DNA of 64,000 nt from Mucilaginibacter boryungensis (GTDB taxonomy: Bacteria > Bacteroidota > Bacteroidia > Sphingobacteriales > Sphingobacteriaceae), in assembly GCF_015221995.1 (NCBI RefSeq), contig NZ_JADFFM010000001.1:930001-994000 (forward strand), read 5' to 3'. This document shows, one piece after another, positions 44,836 through 54,158 of this stretch (within the stretch, counting starts at the first letter, position 1; the number at the start of each line of letters is the position of its first letter). The notes beneath the pieces are model-generated. The model was given only the letters and a program-made list of their open reading frames with translations, was not told the origin of the DNA and did not search any database. A program made the position numbers and the translations under genes.

Positions 44836-45567
44836 ATGAGCAAAACCGTAACGCCCTACCAGCACGATGATGCCACCAAGAAAGAACAGGTGGCCGATAT
44901 GTTTAACAACATTGCCAAAACATACGATTTCCTGAATCATTTCCTTTCGCTGGGTATTGATGTGATATGGCGCAAGATTGCCATTAACGAATTAAAGAAA
45001 GATAAACCCGCCCGTGTCTTAGATGTTGCCACCGGCACCGGCGATTTTGCCTTCGAAGCGCTAAATATCCTTAAACCCGAAAAAATTGTGGGGGTAGATA
45101 TTTCGCAGGGGATGCTGGATATCGCGCAGCAAAAAATAAATAAACGCCGCCTTTCAGATAAATATGAAGTTAAACTGGGCGATTCGGAAAAACTACCATT
45201 TGAAGCCGACGAGTTTAACGCAGTTACCGTAGCTTATGGCGTGCGCAATTTTGAAAACCTTGAAGCTGGTTTAGCAGATATGTTGCGGGTGCTGAAACCA
45301 GGGGGCAAAGCTGTGATACTTGAGTTTAGCAAACCCAGGGCGTTCCCAATTAAGCAATTATATAATTTCTATTTTAATTATGTTACGCCGGGTATTGGCA
45401 AAATATTTTCAAAAGATGCCAGGGCTTATACTTACCTGCCCGAATCGGTAGCGGCCTTTCCGGATGGGAGGGATTTTGTGGCGCTTATGGATAAAGTTGG
45501 CTTCAAAAATACCAAAAATCGCCCTTTAGCGTTTGGTATTTGTTCTATTTACACGGGCGTTAAATGA
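44836..45567 (+). CDS. ubiE: Demethylmenaquinone methyltransferase (MenG/UbiE)
   Basis: The 243-residue protein is a class I SAM methyltransferase: MFNNIAKTYDFLNHFLSLGIDVIWR, VLDVATGTGDFAFEAL (SAM motif I), VTVAYGVRNFENLEAGLADMLRVLKPGG and YLPESVAAFPDGRDF, all hallmarks of UbiE. It performs the last step of menaquinone synthesis. Menaquinone is the electron acceptor of the Complex I encoded at the end of the window. It overlaps porT by four bases. Confidence 0.95.
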   Translation: MSKTVTPYQHDDATKKEQVADMFNNIAKTYDFLNHFLSLGIDVIWRKIAINELKKDKPARVLDVATGTGDFAFEALNILKPEKIVGVDISQGMLDIAQQKINKRRLSDKYEVKLGDSEKLPFEADEFNAVTVAYGVRNFENLEAGLADMLRVLKPGGKAVILEFSKPRAFPIKQLYNFYFNYVTPGIGKIFSKDARAYTYLPESVAAFPDGRDFVALMDKVGFKNTKNRPLAFGICSIYTGVK

Positions 45568-46343
45568 TAAAACTGCGGCTGCTGCTTACTGCTGTCTTGA
45601 TGTTTTTGTGCAATGCATTATTTGCGCAAGACCAGGTAGTACATGCATGGGCCAGTGGCGCCGACCAACGCGACCTGAGTTTCGGTTTTACCTTTCAATA
45701 CGTCAGCACCGATTTTAAGATCGATAAAAAACCCGATTGGCGCTCGCCTTTTTATGATCCGGCAACGGGCCTGAAATTAACAGATTCGTTAAATAGCATC
45801 AGTTCTAAAAGCTCACAGGGTTTTGCTATCGGTTTTATTACCCGCTATCGCCTTACCGACCATGCAGAAGTGCGGCTGACACCAATGCTGGTATTTGCCG
45901 ACAGGTTGCTGGAATATGAGTATAAGGATGCTAATGGTAACCCTTTGTTAACTAAAGCGGGAATAAATTTTAATAACACACTTGAACAACAGGTACAAAC
46001 CACCATGGTTGAATTCCCGCTATCTATGAAGTTAAAATCGGATAGGTTGGGTAACTTCAGGGCCTATTTATTGGGTGGGCTTAAATATTCAATGCTGATC
46101 AGCTCTAAAAAACAGGATGCGAATGCCTCACCAATTGATAAACTGGTAAAAAATGTAAATGGTTTTGCATCGTACGAGGCTGGTATAGGTTTCGATATTT
46201 ATTTTGAATATTTTAAATTTTCGCCCGAGTTTAAAATGTCCAATTCGTTCAAAAACGTATTAGTGCCCGAAAATCATCCGTATTCGCGCCCTATAGACAA
46301 GTTGTTCCTGCATACTATTATGTTTAGTTTGTACTTCGAATAG
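45564..46343 (+). CDS. porT: PorT-like outer-membrane protein (type IX secretion)
   Basis: The 259-residue exported protein has a signal peptide ending NALFAQ. It is a beta-barrel of the outer-membrane-protein_beta-brl kind, with FGFTFQYVSTDFKI, RLTPMLVFADRLLEYEY, LLGGLKYSMLISS and FDIYFEYFKFSPEFKMS. Following ubiE with overlap is the gene order known for PorT/SprT in Bacteroidota. PorT is a T9SS component. The other por/gld genes are not in this window. Confidence 0.78.
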   Translation: MIKLRLLLTAVLMFLCNALFAQDQVVHAWASGADQRDLSFGFTFQYVSTDFKIDKKPDWRSPFYDPATGLKLTDSLNSISSKSSQGFAIGFITRYRLTDHAEVRLTPMLVFADRLLEYEYKDANGNPLLTKAGINFNNTLEQQVQTTMVEFPLSMKLKSDRLGNFRAYLLGGLKYSMLISSKKQDANASPIDKLVKNVNGFASYEAGIGFDIYFEYFKFSPEFKMSNSFKNVLVPENHPYSRPIDKLFLHTIMFSLYFE

Positions 46344-46413
46344 CATAATTCCTATTATTATTCCTAAGTCGGATTAAAAAGCATAATTTCGCTGCATAGT
46401 CATTTAATTACCT

Positions 46414-47172
46414 ATGGCCAAAATTGCATTGATAACCGGCGCCACATCGGGCATCGGCGAAGCCTGCGCAAAGGTATTCGCCCGCGAACGTTATGATCTT
46501 ATACTTACCGGTCGCCGGATAGACAGGCTGGAAACCCTTGCCGCGCATTTACGTGAAGAATATAATGTGAACGTAACTACACTGCAATTTGATGTACGTA
46601 ACCGCGATGAGGTTGTAAAACACCTGGAAAGCCTTAACGATGAATGCAAAAAAGTTAATGTGCTGGTTAACAATGCTGGATTAAGCCTTGGGCTGGAACC
46701 GTTTCAGGAAGGAAGTTATGATGATTGGGATACCATGATTGATACCAACATAAAGGGGCTGCTGTATGTAGGGAAGGTTGTGGCTAACTGGATGATAGCA
46801 AATGGCTTTGGCCATATTATTAATTTAGGTTCAATAGCAGGTAAAGAAGTTTACGCAAATGGCAATGTGTACTGTGCCACTAAGCACGCGGTTGATGCCC
46901 TGAACAAAGGCATGCGGATAGATTTGTTGCCGCATGGTATAAAAGTAACCGCCGTACATCCCGGCGCGGTTGAAACAGAGTTTTCGGAAGTGCGTTTTAA
47001 AGGGGATAAAGCCCGTGCCAAAAAAGTATATGAAGGCTTTGAACCCCTGGTAGCCGATGATGTAGCCGAAACCATTTGGTTTTGCGCATCGCGCCCGGCA
47101 CATGTAAATATTAACGATATACTGGTAATGCCTACCGCGCAATCGGGAGGGAGTAATATATTTAGAAAATAG
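46414..47172 (+). CDS. SDR family NAD(P)-dependent oxidoreductase
   Basis: The 252-residue protein is a classical short-chain dehydrogenase: TGATSGIGEACAKVF (cofactor), NNAGLSLG, SIAGKEVYANGNVYCATKHAV (Ser, and YxxxK as YCATK) and VHPGAVETEF. It is close to YdfG-type 3-hydroxy acid or serine dehydrogenases, with NADP preference suggested by TGRRIDRLE. The gene is preceded and followed by short spacers. Confidence 0.9.
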   Translation: MAKIALITGATSGIGEACAKVFARERYDLILTGRRIDRLETLAAHLREEYNVNVTTLQFDVRNRDEVVKHLESLNDECKKVNVLVNNAGLSLGLEPFQEGSYDDWDTMIDTNIKGLLYVGKVVANWMIANGFGHIINLGSIAGKEVYANGNVYCATKHAVDALNKGMRIDLLPHGIKVTAVHPGAVETEFSEVRFKGDKARAKKVYEGFEPLVADDVAETIWFCASRPAHVNINDILVMPTAQSGGSNIFRK

Positions 47173-47257
47173 TCCGAAAGTCCGAAAGGCAGGATAAGTA
47201 ATAATAAATCGACTAATATAATCTTCCGGACTTTCGGACTTTCCGTCTTCCGGACTA
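47171..47257. repeat. Tandem word repeat with 14-bp perfect inverted arms
   Basis: GTCCGAAAGTCCGAAAG at 47172-47188 and CGGACTTTCGGACTTTC from 47227 form a hairpin; AGTCCGAAAGTCCG and CGGACTTTCGGACT pair over 14 bases. A further CCGGAC copy follows. It fills the gap between the SDR and YqeY genes. Confidence 0.8.
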
Positions 47258-47268
47258 AACAACACAAC

Positions 47269-47718
47269 ATGTCACTAATAAACACCATAGATCAGGATAT
47301 TAAGCAAGCCATGCTGGCTAAAAATGATGTGAAACTGCGCGGGCTACGTGCTATAAAGTCGGCTTTGCTACTGGCACGTACCGAAAAAGGCGCATCGGAA
47401 GAAATATCTGAGGAAACAGAAATTAAAGTTTTGCAAAAACTGATCAAACAGCGTAAGGAGTCTGCTGATATTTACAAACAGCAAAATCGCGATGATCTGT
47501 ATAAAGTTGAGGTAGAAGAAATGGAAGTAATTGAAGTTTACCTGCCTAAGCAAATGGATAAAGCCGAAGTAGAGACTTTTCTTAAAGACCTGATTAGCAG
47601 GGTAGGCGCTACATCTGTAAAAGATATGGGTAAAGTAATGGGTGCCGCCAATAAGGAATTAGCCGGTAAGGCCGATGGTAAAACAATATCAGAAGTTGTT
47701 AAACAATTGTTGGCTTAA
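47269..47718 (+). CDS. GatB/YqeY domain-containing protein
   Basis: The 149-residue protein is of normal length. It has IDQDIKQAMLAKNDVKLRGLRAIKSALLLA, LQKLIKQRKESADIYKQQNRDDL, EVIEVYLPKQMD and KDMGKVMGAANKELAGKADGKTISEVVKQLL, the complete YqeY pattern. These proteins share the tRNA-binding tail of GatB; their own function is not settled. Confidence 0.93.
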   Translation: MSLINTIDQDIKQAMLAKNDVKLRGLRAIKSALLLARTEKGASEEISEETEIKVLQKLIKQRKESADIYKQQNRDDLYKVEVEEMEVIEVYLPKQMDKAEVETFLKDLISRVGATSVKDMGKVMGAANKELAGKADGKTISEVVKQLLA

Positions 47719-47836
47719 ATTTGCTTTTATTGTTGCAACTATGCTGCAATAACCTATTTTTATAACCAAATAGTTTGTTTTTGTACTGATTTACGAAACA
47801 GGCTACTAACACTAATACTAAACGGAATAATAATAT

Positions 47837-48604
47837 ATGGATCTCGTACTTAAGGAAGAACACGGTTTCAGATACGTTGATGAAGGCGAGGGCGAGGTGC
47901 TGTTGTTATTACATGGCCTAATGGGGGCCTTAAGCAATTGGGAGCGGGTTGTGGAAGAATTTAAATCGGAATACAGGGTTATTATCCCTATGTTACCGAT
48001 ATACGATCTGCCTTTGCTTACTACAGGGGTGCGTACTTTATCTAAATATGTACACAAGTTTGTTAAGCGTAAAAACCTGAGCAATATTACGCTATTAGGG
48101 AATTCATTAGGAGGGCACGTAGGGTTAATATATACTTTAGCCCACCAGGAATATGTAAAAGCGCTGGTATTAACCGGCAGTTCGGGCTTATATGAAAACG
48201 CCTTTGGCGGCTCGTTCCCCAGGCGGGAGAGTTACGATTTTGTAAAGGAAAAAGTAGAGTATACCTTTTACGACCCGGCTACGGCCACCAAAGAATTGGT
48301 AGACGAAGTTTTTGAAACAATAAACGACAGACATAAGGTTATCCGCATACTGGCTATGGCCAAATCGGCCATCAGGCACAATATGTCTAAAGAGGTACAT
48401 AAGATAAAGGTTCCTACAGCGTTAATATGGGGTAGGGACGATAAAATTACACCGCCCGATGTAGCTGTTGAATTTAGTCAGTTGATACCAAATTCGGAGC
48501 TGCATTGGATAGATAAATGCGGGCATGCGGCCATGATGGAGCGTCCTGACGAATTTAATGTGTTGCTAAAGGCGTTTTTACAGAAACTAAAAACAAAGAA
48601 CTAA
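47837..48604 (+). CDS. Alpha/beta hydrolase
   Basis: The 255-residue protein has the hydrolase fold: LLLHGLMGALSNWERV (oxyanion region), LGNSLGGHVGL (nucleophile Ser in GNSLG), WGRDDKITPPDVA (acid Asp) and KCGHAAMMERPDEF (His). No signal peptide is present, so the enzyme is cytoplasmic. It overlaps the CBS gene by one base (TAATG), with NAD kinase five bases further. The substrate is not known. Confidence 0.9.
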   Translation: MDLVLKEEHGFRYVDEGEGEVLLLLHGLMGALSNWERVVEEFKSEYRVIIPMLPIYDLPLLTTGVRTLSKYVHKFVKRKNLSNITLLGNSLGGHVGLIYTLAHQEYVKALVLTGSSGLYENAFGGSFPRRESYDFVKEKVEYTFYDPATATKELVDEVFETINDRHKVIRILAMAKSAIRHNMSKEVHKIKVPTALIWGRDDKITPPDVAVEFSQLIPNSELHWIDKCGHAAMMERPDEFNVLLKAFLQKLKTKN

Positions 48605-49266
48605 TGCTTGCAATTGAGCTGATATCTAACTCAATACCACCGGTACACACCTCTGACAGTATGCAGAAGGTGCTTGACCGTATGATTGAATTTAGGGTAC
48701 GCCATATGCCAATTGTAAACGAAGAACAGTTTTTAGGCTTAATAGCCGAGGACGATTTTATAGGCGAAACAGATTACCAGATCCCTATAGGTTCGCTGGG
48801 TTTATCGCTTATTAACCCTTACGTATTGGAACATCAGCATATTTACGATGTGATGCGTTTGTTTTACGAACAGCAGTTAACCATTATCCCGGTGTTGAGC
48901 GTTACCAAAAATTATATGGGTATGATATCGATCAACAGTATGATCGGTTATTTTGCCAAGCTAACATCATCTGCTGAACCAGGGGGTATTATTGTGCTGG
49001 AGATAGGCAATAAAGATAATTCGCTGGCGCATATGGCGCAGATAGTCGAATCGGATAACGCCCAGGTGTTAAGCTCGTACATTCGCACCTTCCCCGATTC
49101 AACCCGTATGGAGGTTACCCTGAAGGTTAATAAACAAGATATTTCTAATATAACAGCCACTTTCCTGCGCTACGGATACGATATTAAAGCTACCTTTAAC
49201 CATGCCGATCATGACGATGGCTCTAAAGACCGCTACGATTCGCTGATGAACTACCTGAACATATAA
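48604..49266 (+). CDS. CBS domain-containing protein
   Basis: The 220-residue protein has two CBS motifs at about 5-60 and 70-125 (VHTSDSMQKVLDRMIEFRVRHMPIVNEEQFLGLIAEDDF, HIYDVMRLFYEQQLTIIPVLSVTKNYMGMISINSM). A C-terminal ACT-like part follows (DNSLAHMAQIVESDNAQVLSSYIRTFPDS). It probably binds adenine nucleotides. Its tight coupling with NAD kinase suggests a regulatory role; this is inference. Confidence 0.88.
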   Translation: MLAIELISNSIPPVHTSDSMQKVLDRMIEFRVRHMPIVNEEQFLGLIAEDDFIGETDYQIPIGSLGLSLINPYVLEHQHIYDVMRLFYEQQLTIIPVLSVTKNYMGMISINSMIGYFAKLTSSAEPGGIIVLEIGNKDNSLAHMAQIVESDNAQVLSSYIRTFPDSTRMEVTLKVNKQDISNITATFLRYGYDIKATFNHADHDDGSKDRYDSLMNYLNI

Positions 49267-49271
49267 CAGCC

Positions 49272-50150
49272 ATGAAGATAGCAATATATGGCAGGCATTT
49301 TAATGATACGGCATTGCCGTACATACAGCAGGTTTTTGACAACCTTACCCAGCACCAGGCCGAAATTTATGTGCACCACGCGCTGGAAGAACACCTGTCA
49401 GGCAGGATAGTTACAACACCCTACCAGGTATTAGACCCAAACGTTAACCTGAAAGGGTTCATTGATGTTTTCCTGACCATTGGGGGCGACGGTACCTTGT
49501 TGGACATGGTTACACTTATCCGTGATACAGGTATTCCTGTCATCGGCATAAACTTTGGCAGACTGGGCTTTTTGGCCAGTGTAAATAAAAATGATATTGC
49601 CGCTGCCATTTATGCAGTAGTGAACAAACAGTTTACTTTAGACAGCCGCGAACTGCTGAATATAGAATCGGACGGGAAGATATTTGGTAATGATAACTTC
49701 GCGCTGAATGATATCACCATCCATAAGCGTGATGATTCGGCTATGATAACCACCCATGCCTATCTGAATGGCGAGATACTAAACTCGTACTGGGGCGATG
49801 GCATTATTATTTCAACACCAACTGGTTCTACCGCTTATTCATTAAGCTGCGGCGGACCTATCATTTTCCCGCAATCAAACAGCATAGCTATTACACCAAT
49901 ATCGCCGCACAACTTAAACGTGCGCCCGGTAATACTGCCCGATAGCAGTACCCTCACTTTCGAGGTAGAATGCCGCAGCGCCAATTACCTGGTCAGCTGC
50001 GATTCGCGCACGGCAGTGATAGAAAAAAGCATGAAGTTTAAGGTAGATAAGGCAGGTTTCCAGCTAAATTTAATCAGGCTGAATAATGAAAGCTATTTAA
50101 CTACGTTAAGAAACAAGTTGTTGTGGGGATTAGATGTCCGCAACTATTAA
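49272..50150 (+). CDS. nadK: NAD kinase
   Basis: The 292-residue protein has the GGDGT motif (Asp73) in FLTIGGDGTLLDMV, INFGRLGFLA and DGIIISTPTGSTAYSLSCGGPI, with the ending typical of bacterial NAD kinases. It phosphorylates NAD to NADP. It lies five bases after the CBS gene and ten before a DUF6089-like gene, in the order usual for Bacteroidota. Confidence 0.96.
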   Translation: MKIAIYGRHFNDTALPYIQQVFDNLTQHQAEIYVHHALEEHLSGRIVTTPYQVLDPNVNLKGFIDVFLTIGGDGTLLDMVTLIRDTGIPVIGINFGRLGFLASVNKNDIAAAIYAVVNKQFTLDSRELLNIESDGKIFGNDNFALNDITIHKRDDSAMITTHAYLNGEILNSYWGDGIIISTPTGSTAYSLSCGGPIIFPQSNSIAITPISPHNLNVRPVILPDSSTLTFEVECRSANYLVSCDSRTAVIEKSMKFKVDKAGFQLNLIRLNNESYLTTLRNKLLWGLDVRNY

Positions 50151-50160
50151 ACTGTTGTTG

Positions 50161-50946
50161 ATGCGTAAATTTTTACTCGCCATTCTTTTTGCTGCTATCC
50201 CGTTTATATTGTTTGCGCAAACCTGGGAGGTTGGTGGTTTTGCCGGCGGCGCGGGCTACATGGGCGATCTGAACCAGCATAATCCTGCGCAGCTGAACAA
50301 CCTGGCTGGTGGCGTGTATGTGCAACGCAACTTCAACCCTTATTTCGCGGTGAAACTGAATTACCTTACTGGCCATATCTCCGGGGCCGACAGTACATCG
50401 AATATCCAGCAGTTTCGCGACCGCAACCTCAGTTTCCATACCACGCTGAATGAACTGACCTTTATGGCCGAACTTAACTTTATGCGCTATACACCCGGTG
50501 CCGATAAAGACCATTTTACCCCTTTTATATTTTTAGGCGCAGGTGCGGTAAACTATATACCTCAGGCAACTTACCTGGGTGTTGATTATAACCTGCGCGA
50601 ACTGCAAACCGAGCAGCAGGCGAAGGCTTATCCCTACAACGCCCTCACTATTCCTTATGGCGCGGGTGTTAAGTATAACTTTTCGGGTAACTGGAATATT
50701 ATGGTAAGCGCGGGCTACCGTTATGTACGGTCTGATTACCTTGACGATGTAAGCGGCAGTTATCCCGACCGCACCAAATTTACCAATCCTTTAGCCGCGG
50801 CCTTGTCCGACCGCTCGGGCGAGCGCACCGGCGTATACATTGGCAACCCCGGTACCCAGCGCGGCGATTACCGCGGCCACGATACCTATCTTTTTGTAGG
50901 TTTCACCCTCTCATTCACCTTTGTTACCGCCAATTGCTACTATTAA
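50161..50946 (+). CDS. DUF6089-like outer-membrane beta-barrel protein
   Basis: The 261-residue exported protein has a signal peptide ending ILFAQ. It has the WEVGGFAGGAGYMGDLNQ start and repeated amphipathic strands, ending in VGFTLSFTFVTANCYY with an aromatic terminus. Such proteins precede uppS-bamA in many Bacteroidota and probably form an eight-stranded barrel. The ATG at 50161 is used because it begins the signal peptide. Confidence 0.82.
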   Translation: MRKFLLAILFAAIPFILFAQTWEVGGFAGGAGYMGDLNQHNPAQLNNLAGGVYVQRNFNPYFAVKLNYLTGHISGADSTSNIQQFRDRNLSFHTTLNELTFMAELNFMRYTPGADKDHFTPFIFLGAGAVNYIPQATYLGVDYNLRELQTEQQAKAYPYNALTIPYGAGVKYNFSGNWNIMVSAGYRYVRSDYLDDVSGSYPDRTKFTNPLAAALSDRSGERTGVYIGNPGTQRGDYRGHDTYLFVGFTLSFTFVTANCYY

Positions 50947-50948
50947 AA

Positions 50949-51049
50949 TCATGGTTTACATGGTTTACAAAATTCGGGTAGTTTTTGATATTAAATAATT
51001 GATATTCAAATATTTAATTAATTTTTATTCAAAAAAGTGTAAACCATAA
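50949..51049. repeat. Spacer with repeated CATGGTTTA words and inverted copy
   Basis: CATGGTTTACATGGTTTACA occurs directly after the stop, and GTGTAAACCAT lies about 70 bases later as the inverted copy. The region is otherwise AT-rich. Confidence 0.6.
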
Positions 51050-51143
51050 AAATGGGCTTTTTGCAATCTATGCCCTAAACAATCAATACCACCTTCCTAC
51101 GCTGGCGCACGCGTACCGCGTGTGCTCACTCATGTTTACAGTA

Positions 51144-52013
51144 TCAATACCACCTGGCCTTATAAACATGCATTTTCCCAAAGGTAAACACGCGTGCGGG
51201 GTTGCTAAATTTTACGTGGTAGGTCCACCAGCTTTCTTCGGGCAGGGTGTAAATGAACTGGCCTTCCTGGTTTTGGCCTACGCTTTTAATGTTGGGGATA
51301 TTGCCCCAGCCGCGTATATCTGTAAACTGATGGGTAACCAGGTTAAATTCGTGACTGCTGGTTTCGGTAGTTAAAAATAAGCGCTTGCCATCGGGCGCCA
51401 TCTGCAGGTCATGGCCGCCTTTACCGGGTATCTTCCATTCGTTTATAAGGGCCATAATTCCATTTGCGCTATTTAGTTTGTATTCGCGCAGTGCATTGTA
51501 GTTTAAGGTATATAAGCTTTTACGCACCGCATCCCAAACCACCCCATGGCCCGAATACAGCGAATCGGTATAAACGGGTGTATTGCCTTTTTTAGGATCA
51601 AACACCATTAACTTGTTGCCTTTTACGTGTGTGCTGGCCGCCGCCGCTAACAGTCCGCCGGGTAAGCTTTCAACCGAATGCGCCATGGCTACATCTGCAT
51701 AAAAAATAATCTTGTCGGTTTTTTTATTGATAACCGCTATGGCCCCGCCCGATGAGGATACCAGGATCAGGTCGCCGTAGTGCTTGCAATCGTCCAATGT
51801 CTTAAACTTTTTGCGCATGTCGTCGGGCAGGTCGTGGGCGGTTGCCGCATCCCAGCTCCAAATAATATTGGGTATACTATCTTTAGATGTGGTATAATTA
51901 ACCAGCAGCACTTTAGTATCACCGCAAACTAAAAATAATTTTTCGGGGGCAGGTTGGCTATACAATTTGCTGGTTAAACCAACCAGTAAAAATAACAGGC
52001 AGATGTATTTCAT
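51144..52013 (-). CDS. Exported beta-propeller-like protein, DUF6528-like
   Basis: The 289-residue protein has a signal peptide ending LYSQPAPEK. Repeated blade-like units follow: LFLVCGDTKVLLVNY, DLILVSSSGGAIAVINKKTDKIIFYA, SLPGGLLAAAAS, GHGVVWDAVRKSLYTLNYNALREYKL and LQMAPDGKRLFLTTETSS. These suggest a six- or seven-bladed propeller. No catalytic residues are evident. It is the only minus-strand gene in the nadK-bamA stretch. A start six bases upstream (52019) is also possible. Confidence 0.7.
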   Translation of the reverse strand: MKYICLLFLLVGLTSKLYSQPAPEKLFLVCGDTKVLLVNYTTSKDSIPNIIWSWDAATAHDLPDDMRKKFKTLDDCKHYGDLILVSSSGGAIAVINKKTDKIIFYADVAMAHSVESLPGGLLAAAASTHVKGNKLMVFDPKKGNTPVYTDSLYSGHGVVWDAVRKSLYTLNYNALREYKLNSANGIMALINEWKIPGKGGHDLQMAPDGKRLFLTTETSSHEFNLVTHQFTDIRGWGNIPNIKSVGQNQEGQFIYTLPEESWWTYHVKFSNPARVFTFGKMHVYKARWY

Positions 52014-52197
52014 AAGCATAAATAAACTATATCAAATAAAAACATCTTTTAATAAATACCGGCACGCAAGTCAAAAATAAAAGGTAAAATATCAAATTGC
52101 CCTATCAGGAGTAAATCTACTAAATATTTAGTTTGAAAGATAATAAGCTGACAGCCTGTAACGTTTTATGTTAAATTAACCTTTAAACTTTACGATC

Positions 52198-52725
52198 ATG
52201 GCCGAGCTAACCCAATCTCCCGCAAACAGTGGCGGAGGCGCCCGCACCTCCAAAAAATTGTCAACCCGTGTCGATCTTACTGCAATGGTCGACCTGGCTT
52301 TTCTATTGGTTACCTTTTTTATGTTAACTACCACCTTAACCAAACCACGCGCTATGAACTTAACCATGCCCGATAAAACAGATAATGGTGGTTTGCCCGT
52401 CGCGGCATCGCGTACCATTACGTTATGCCTGGGTAAAAATGATCAACTGGTTTACTACCGTGGTACTATTGAAAAACCAATGGGCGAGCCACAGGTAATA
52501 GGTTACCAGCGAAGCTTGCGCGAGGCGTTGCTAACCTCGGCCAAAAAAATTAAAGATGAAACCGGCAAAAGTATGATCGTAGTAGTAAAGCCGAGTAGCC
52601 ATTCGGTATATGCCAATGTGGTAAACGCTATCGACGAACTGAACATCACCCAATCGCAAACCTATGCGGTAACAGATATTTCCGCTAAGGATATTAATCT
52701 GCTAAAACAGAAAAGTATTTTTTAA
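52198..52725 (+). CDS. exbD: ExbD/TolR family biopolymer transport protein
   Basis: The 175-residue protein has one N-terminal membrane helix carrying the essential Asp (MVDLAFLLVTFFMLTTTL, about 30-50). A periplasmic domain follows with SLREALLTSAKKIKDETGKSMIVVVKPSSHSVYANVVNAIDELN. ExbD works with ExbB and TonB, but neither is in the neighbourhood. It could serve the SusC transporter seen earlier in the window. Confidence 0.9.
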   Translation: MAELTQSPANSGGGARTSKKLSTRVDLTAMVDLAFLLVTFFMLTTTLTKPRAMNLTMPDKTDNGGLPVAASRTITLCLGKNDQLVYYRGTIEKPMGEPQVIGYQRSLREALLTSAKKIKDETGKSMIVVVKPSSHSVYANVVNAIDELNITQSQTYAVTDISAKDINLLKQKSIF

Positions 52726-52755
52726 AAATAGAGCAGCAGGCATTAAAGCACATGG

Positions 52756-52800
52756 CGATGGGTTTTTGAGCACCCGGGGTTTTAAACCCATCGTTATTTT
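52756..52800 (+). terminator. Intrinsic terminator after exbD
   Basis: CGATGGGTTT and AAACCCATCG form a 10-bp stem with an 18-base loop, followed by TTATTTTG. Confidence 0.65.
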
Positions 52801-52904
52801 GTTTTATAGAGAGTTTACTAATCCCTGAATACTGTTGCCCCTTACGCCGACGAACAATTGAGTTAATGCCTGTTAGTTTTAAAAAAAAGGGGTAACTTTA
52901 TTTA

Positions 52905-54158
52905 ATGGTTACCCGGTTCAAAAACATTATATCACTTATCCTCTTCTTCATTGTTCTGTCTGGTCCCTATACCCGGGCGCTTGCTTTTACGGATAGCCTT
53001 GTTGTAAAAAAAGCCTTGCAGGTTATTAATGCTGTTAAATTAAAGTCGGCACCGGATAAACGTACAGAAATTGCCGATGTGCAAATATTAAGTTCCGAGC
53101 CGTTAACATTGGGTATCGAAACTACAAAACCAGCCATAGCAGAAGAGATAAAGGCTGCATTGGACGCTTCGGCAATACCTGCTGCTATAACAGTAAATAC
53201 GTTGCCGGCTAAAGATCTGGGCGATAAAATATACGCTGTTGCAGATATTTCCGTATGTAACAACCGCCTGGCCCCGGCCAATGGGGCTGAAATGGTTTCC
53301 CAGGCCATTTTAGGTACGCCGCTTTGTGTGCTGAAAAAGCAAAAGGGCTACTACCTGGTGAGCACCCCCGATAAATATATTTCATGGATAGACAGCAGTG
53401 TAATAACACTGATGGATAAAGCAGCGTTTATTGCCTGGCAAAGGGCGCCCAAAGTCATCTACACAGCACAATATGGCCATGCTTTAGTGCATCCGTCTGT
53501 TAATTCTTTACCTGTTTCCGATCTTGTAGCGGGGAACATATTACAGGTTATGCAGGAAAATAAGGGTTTTTATAAAATTAGGTTTCCTGACGGGCGTGTT
53601 GGTTATATTTCAAAAAAAGAAGCGGTGCCATTTCATAAATGGCTTCAAAACCCGGTACCTGATGCAATTAAGCTACTGGCAACAGCAAGGGCACTGCTGG
53701 GCGTTCCTTACCTGTGGGGCGGAACTTCCATTAAAGGGGTGGATTGCAGCGGCTTCATCAAAACCTCGTTTTTTCTTAATGGCATAATTATCCCGCGCGA
53801 TGCTTCGCAGCAGGCCCTGGTAGGCAAGGGTATTGATATTTATGAAGGGGACAGCATTAATATTGCTAAATGCCTAAAAAACCTGCAACCGGGCGATCTG
53901 CTTTTCTTTTCGTTTGCAGCGCGGCAGGATAAGCAGGCCAAAATTACCCATACGGCTATTTATATGGGCGATGGCCAGTTTATTCAGGCAGCGGGCATGG
54001 TTAAAATAAATAGCTTAAAACCTGCTGATACCAATTATGACGGTTACAGGCGGCAAAGGTTGGTGAAAGCACAACGGTTACTGGGTTTTATCGGTAAGCC
54101 CGGAATAACCAAAGTAAGTGACGATCCATTTTATATTGAAAAACCGGAAGCGAGATAA
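52905..54158 (+). CDS. NlpC/P60 (C40) peptidoglycan hydrolase with SH3-like domains
   Basis: The 417-residue exported protein has a signal peptide at about 1-28. Two SH3-like segments occupy about 150-175 and 180-235 (KIRFPDGRVGYISKKEAVPF). The C40 catalytic domain at about 255-400 has GVPYLWGGTSIKGVDCSGFIK with nucleophile Cys281 and ITHTAIYMGDGQFIQAAG with the His. Such enzymes cleave peptide stems of peptidoglycan, often D-Glu-meso-DAP bonds. The first 150 residues match no known domain. Confidence 0.9.
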   Translation: MVTRFKNIISLILFFIVLSGPYTRALAFTDSLVVKKALQVINAVKLKSAPDKRTEIADVQILSSEPLTLGIETTKPAIAEEIKAALDASAIPAAITVNTLPAKDLGDKIYAVADISVCNNRLAPANGAEMVSQAILGTPLCVLKKQKGYYLVSTPDKYISWIDSSVITLMDKAAFIAWQRAPKVIYTAQYGHALVHPSVNSLPVSDLVAGNILQVMQENKGFYKIRFPDGRVGYISKKEAVPFHKWLQNPVPDAIKLLATARALLGVPYLWGGTSIKGVDCSGFIKTSFFLNGIIIPRDASQQALVGKGIDIYEGDSINIAKCLKNLQPGDLLFFSFAARQDKQAKITHTAIYMGDGQFIQAAGMVKINSLKPADTNYDGYRRQRLVKAQRLLGFIGKPGITKVSDDPFYIEKPEAR

